The position numbers were made by a program, and so were the translations under genes. From contig NZ_CP026372.1 of NCBI RefSeq assembly GCF_002953135.1, positions 1,426,001 through 1,490,000 on the forward strand: 64,000 bases of DNA. Reading direction: 5' to 3'. The notes under the pieces are model-generated. The model made no database searches and was not told the origin of the DNA. It was given only the letters and a program-made list of their open reading frames with translations. Below are positions 61,125 through 64,000 of the stretch, in pieces. This stretch comes from Sphingobium sp. SCG-1 (lineage in GTDB: Bacteria > Pseudomonadota > Alphaproteobacteria > Sphingomonadales > Sphingomonadaceae). Numbering within the stretch: position 1 is the stretch's first letter; every line of letters starts with the position of its first letter.

Positions 61125-61676
61125 ATGGCGCCATCGAATCGGTTGCGCGCCGACGCGAAGCGCAGCGAAGAAGCAGTCATCAAAGCTGCGCGCGATCTCT
61201 TCGCCGCCGAAGGAATCGACGTGCCGAACCGCACGATCGCGCAGGCAGCCAATGTCGGTGTCGGCACGCTCTACCGACGATTTCCGACCCGCGCCGACCT
61301 CATCGCGGCCGTGTTTCGCCAGGAGATCGATGCCTGCGCGCGGGCGGCCGGCGAACTCGCGGGGACACAGCCGCCTTTCGAGGCGCTCGCCGACTGGCTG
61401 CGGCGGTTCGCGGCTTTCATCATGACGAAGCGCGGCTTTTCGACCGCGCTGCATTCGGGCGATTCCGCCTATGCAGGGCTTCCGGTGCATTTTGAGGAGC
61501 GGCTTTATCCCGCACTCGACGGCCTGCTTGCAGAGGTGCGGAAAGTGAAGGCGATCAGGGCTGATGTGACGGCCGACGATCTCGTCAAGGCGGTCGCTCG
61601 GCTCGTGGCGCCCGAGGACACAGGTCTCGGCGAACGGATGCTGGAAATCCTGATCGATGGGCTGCGGGCAAACTGA
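61125..61676 (+). CDS. TetR-family transcriptional regulator
   Basis: A 183-aa TetR protein. The helix-turn-helix lies at residues about 12-60: 'EEAVIKAARDLFAAEGIDV', 'TIAQAANVGVGTLYRRFPTR'. The C-terminal domain resembles the SbtR-like group ('GFSTALHSGD'). Located after the GFA gene and convergent with the alpha/beta hydrolase; it likely controls the local SDR/GFA/hydrolase genes. Confidence 0.92.
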   Translation: MAPSNRLRADAKRSEEAVIKAARDLFAAEGIDVPNRTIAQAANVGVGTLYRRFPTRADLIAAVFRQEIDACARAAGELAGTQPPFEALADWLRRFAAFIMTKRGFSTALHSGDSAYAGLPVHFEERLYPALDGLLAEVRKVKAIRADVTADDLVKAVARLVAPEDTGLGERMLEILIDGLRAN

Positions 61677-61728
61677 CGAGGTTCGCAGTCCGCCCGCAGC
61701 GGCGATCGAAGCGCAACGCGCGCTCGAT

Positions 61729-62673
61729 CTACTTCTGTTCGATGGTGCCCTGCGGAACGGGCGCATCGGTCACGTCGCTGACCGCCGAGCGCCACGCTTC
61801 GTCCGAACCCGAAAGGGTGCTGCGCAGGAAGGCGGTCGATAAACTCTGGACAGCAGCGACCCGCGCCGGGTCTTCATCGGTCGTCTCACGAGCTTCGTAA
61901 TTCGGAATGCCCCCGAGCGAATGCTCGCCGCCACGGACCTCGAACAACGCCTTGGCGCCAGGGCTGAGGTCGTAGGCTTCGCGCCACCAGTCGGGACCGC
62001 GGACGGTCATCGCGCCATTGTCGTTTTCGCCCGCCACCACGAGGGTCGGGGTCTGCAGGCCGGAGAAGTCCGGGTGCATGAACGGGAAGTTCTGCGTAGC
62101 GAACTCACTCAGATTGTCTCCGCCGGTCCCAGGCACCGCAAACAGCACGCCGGCCTTTACGCGCCCGTCGCTCAACGAGACGGTCGACCCGTCATCGGGA
62201 TCGGGATGCGTCGCGCCGAGGAACATGCTAGCGGTCTGCGCACCCCAGGAATGCCCCGCCACGGCGACGCGGTCCCGGTCGATCCGTCCTTTAATAAAGG
62301 CGACGGCCTCCTCGATCGCGTCGAGATTGTCGAGCAGCGCGAGGATATCCTGCTCGCGGTGCCGCCAGAGTTGGGGACGGCGCGGATCGTCCGCGGCAAG
62401 CGCGATCATCCGCGAGTCCAGATGAGTCGGGTTGATAACCGCGAAGCCGTGAGACGCCCAGTAATTGACGAGCGGGCCGTAAGTATAGAGCGATTGCCCA
62501 TTCCCGTGCGAGAAGAGGATCACCGGCAGGCTGCCGCCCTCGGCGGGAGCGGTCACCCGGTAGGTCAGATCCTCGCCGCGTCCTTCGATCGGAAGCGAGA
62601 GAGGGCCCATGGACAGCGCGGGTGCAAGGTCCATGGCACCCGACCGGATGGTTGGGTTGGCATGTGCTGGCAT
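61729..62673 (-). CDS. Alpha/beta hydrolase (chlorophyllase/PAF-acetylhydrolase-like dienelactone hydrolase group)
   Basis: A 314-aa alpha/beta hydrolase. The oxyanion-hole strand is 'VILFSHGNGQSLYTYGPLVN', the nucleophile S142 is in 'VAVAGHSWGAQTA', an acid follows 'PTLVVAGENDNGAM', and the His is in 'VRGGEHSLGG'. It would hydrolyse an ester. No signal peptide is apparent. Start ATG at 62673 follows AAGGAG. Convergent with TetR. Confidence 0.9.
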   Translation of the reverse strand: MPAHANPTIRSGAMDLAPALSMGPLSLPIEGRGEDLTYRVTAPAEGGSLPVILFSHGNGQSLYTYGPLVNYWASHGFAVINPTHLDSRMIALAADDPRRPQLWRHREQDILALLDNLDAIEEAVAFIKGRIDRDRVAVAGHSWGAQTASMFLGATHPDPDDGSTVSLSDGRVKAGVLFAVPGTGGDNLSEFATQNFPFMHPDFSGLQTPTLVVAGENDNGAMTVRGPDWWREAYDLSPGAKALFEVRGGEHSLGGIPNYEARETTDEDPARVAAVQSLSTAFLRSTLSGSDEAWRSAVSDVTDAPVPQGTIEQK

Positions 62674-62767
62674 TGGGATCTCCTTGTCTCCGGCAAGAGC
62701 GCCGAAGCGATGGCCGATTATATGCGGAACGTTGTTCCGTTTTCAAGACGTGGGTAAGAAGGCGTTT

Positions 62768-63241
62768 CTAGAGCGAGCCGTCCGCGAGCATCTCGCGGGT
62801 GCGCTTCAGCGTCGAGGGAAGCGCAGCCTTGTAGCCTTTGCCGCTGTCGAACTGCGCCTGCTCGGCTTGTTCTTCCGGCCCACCGGGCTCTTTGCCGCGC
62901 AGACCCAGATAGCAGTAGAACTTGAGCTGCAGCGCGCCCTTTTCATCCTCGAACAACTCGTTGATGATTGCGCCTTCACGTGGGCCGCTGGCCTGGAAGA
63001 AGGTCACCTTGGACTGCGGTTCGAGCGCGATGATCTCGCGCACGGCCTCGTTCCCGATGGTCGCTTCGCGCACGAAATGGGTGGCACTTTCCTCGGTCAC
63101 TTCGCAGCGCGTCCAGACACCAGGCGGAAGGAACAGCCGCGCGTCGCGCGCCTTACGCTCAAGCCCTTGCCAGATCTGGTCGCGGGTGAGCGGAGTCTCG
63201 CGATCGGGGTTCACTGGCACGGCAGCGGTCGAATAGATCAT
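62768..63241 (-). CDS. SRPBCC-family protein (AtaL-like/DUF1857)
   Basis: A 157-aa START-like lipid- or ligand-binding fold protein. 'TRDQIWQGLERKARDARLFL', 'CEVTEESATHFVREATIGN' and 'VTFFQASGPREGAIINELFE' match the AtaL-like (DUF1857) group, which may bind or isomerise small hydrophobic compounds. It is divergent from another SRPBCC gene at 63452. Function unknown. Confidence 0.85.
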   Translation of the reverse strand: MIYSTAAVPVNPDRETPLTRDQIWQGLERKARDARLFLPPGVWTRCEVTEESATHFVREATIGNEAVREIIALEPQSKVTFFQASGPREGAIINELFEDEKGALQLKFYCYLGLRGKEPGGPEEQAEQAQFDSGKGYKAALPSTLKRTREMLADGSL

Positions 63242-63451
63242 GATGTGTCCTTCGCGATTGGGGTGGAACGCCTTTCAAATTAAGGGTCCGCCTCGCGCGC
63301 ACTAGGCGCCGACTTCGAACGTACCGTTTCATTGGTTGAACGTCGGCGGCAATTGCGATTGTCTCTGTGGCGAGACGATACGTCCCAATCGATCGTCTAT
63401 TCGCTGCTCGGGTAACCCCTAATCTCCAGCCCATCACGGAGGAGTTTCGCC

Positions 63452-64000
63452 ATGACCCGCACCGCCCAGTCCGCGCGGAATCCGAACGATGTACCAATTA
63501 CGCGCGAAGCTCTCGTCCCCGGCGCGATCCGCGACGTGTTCGACTTCGTCGCGGCCGAGGACGTTTTGCCGAAGATCCTGACCGGTTACGGACTTGTGCC
63601 CGGGATATCGCACACTTCCGACATCACCGGCCCCTGGGATCAGCCCGGCCCGCGGCGCATCGTCCATCTGCTCGACGGCAGCACTGTGCGCGAGGGCGTG
63701 ACCCATTATGATCGGTCACACTATTTCGCGTACCGGGTGAGCGACCCGAGCTTCGCACTGAAGCACCTGATGGTCGAAGCGAAAGGCGAGTTCTGGTTCG
63801 AGGAGACCGATGCCGGAGCGCAGGTGCGCTGGACCTACACCCTCCGCGCCAAGAACCGTCTCCCGAAGCTCCCGCTTCGCCTCTTCGTCGGCACGCAGTG
63901 GACGGGCTGCATGGACGTCTGCATGACGAACGTCATCGCGCACTTCGATGCGCTCCGGTCCGCTGGTGTGCCGCAACCCGCGCTCGACGCCACCGCGCTG
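63452..64000 (+). CDS. SRPBCC/polyketide-cyclase-like protein, partial (3' end outside window)
   Basis: Open from ATG 63452, with GGAGGAG about eight bases upstream, to the last base of the window (183 codons, no stop). 'VPGAIRDVFDFVAAEDVLPK', 'ITGPWDQPGPRRIVHLLDGS', 'YFAYRVSDPSFALKHLMVEA' and 'GEFWFEETDAGAQVRWTYTL' are typical of SRPBCC-fold proteins that bind hydrophobic ligands. Most of the domain is present; how much is missing is unknown. Confidence 0.85.
   Translation, partial: MTRTAQSARNPNDVPITREALVPGAIRDVFDFVAAEDVLPKILTGYGLVPGISHTSDITGPWDQPGPRRIVHLLDGSTVREGVTHYDRSHYFAYRVSDPSFALKHLMVEAKGEFWFEETDAGAQVRWTYTLRAKNRLPKLPLRLFVGTQWTGCMDVCMTNVIAHFDALRSAGVPQPALDATAL

Noticed and set aside
1..64000. 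CRISPR arrays, tRNA or rRNA genes
   Set aside because: No regularly spaced short repeats, tRNA cloverleaf/CCA-like segments or rRNA sequence was recognised by eye in intergenic regions.

Overview
This window is high-GC DNA from an alphaproteobacterium, most likely a sphingomonad. The clues are five TonB-dependent outer-membrane receptors with 'IVVTAQRR'-type TonB boxes, dense catabolic operons, and many Tat or Sec-exported enzymes. No rRNA, tRNA or CRISPR array was seen. The window is essentially one large catabolic locus, with a mobile-element scar near its right end (about 56.1-59.6 kb) and an ordinary-looking accessory region after it.

Layout. 1-1.8 kb (minus): ethanolamine ammonia-lyase, eutC (cut by the window edge) and eutB. 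2.2-7.2 kb (plus): two tandem homologous TonB receptors. 7.3-8.9 kb (minus): a small exported protein and a GntR/FCD regulator. 9.0-21.1 kb (plus): LysR, MATE exporter, then FAD aromatic hydroxylase, FAH-type hydrolase, VOC dioxygenase-like protein, two-subunit CoA transferase, Tat-exported amidohydrolase, CaiB-type CoA transferase, MaoC-type hydratase and thiolase. 21.3-26.3 kb (minus): two duplicated Tat-type FAD oxidoreductases and a third homologous TonB receptor. 26.5-28.9 kb (plus): exported metallo-beta-lactamase-fold hydrolase and aldo/keto reductase. 29.2-30.5 kb (minus): HpcH-type CoA-ester lyase and an NTF2-fold protein. 31.2-33.5 kb (plus): a fourth TonB receptor. 33.5-44.3 kb (minus): a frameshifted small ORF, TetR, a second FAD hydroxylase, a fifth TonB receptor, an active-looking and a decayed phytanoyl-CoA-dioxygenase-like gene, NTF2, a second VOC protein, an HsaA-like flavin monooxygenase and another TetR. 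44.4-55.9 kb (plus): FMN reductase, BKACE (DUF849), 2-oxoacid dehydrogenase E1 and E2, flavin reductase, thiolase, two oxidoreductases, a Gfo/Idh/MocA protein and a Tat-type NTF2 protein. 56.1-59.6 kb: a decayed IS630 element carrying an IS1111/IS110-type insertion, next to an IS110 transposase remnant fused onto a truncated LysR gene. 59.8-64.0 kb: SDR, GFA protein, TetR, alpha/beta hydrolase and two SRPBCC proteins.

How it may work (inference): receptors import a large, probably aromatic or terpenoid-like substrate, and exported flavoenzymes and hydrolases trim it. Two parallel hydroxylase plus VOC sets open rings, and the FAH hydrolase splits the product. CoA transferases, hydratase, lyase, thiolases, BKACE and the 2-oxoacid dehydrogenase then feed central metabolism. 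The CaiB + MaoC + HpcH combination resembles the mesaconyl-/citramalyl-CoA route. The substrate cannot be read from the sequence.

The clearest new signals are: a promoter-operator module (TTGACG, N17, TATRCG, 12-bp perfect palindrome) repeated three times with identical spacing; a 17-codon leader ORF overlapping the LysR start; a candidate guide RNA in the IS1111-type element whose segments match its own insertion site; and a decayed dioxygenase paralogue kept beside its intact sister.
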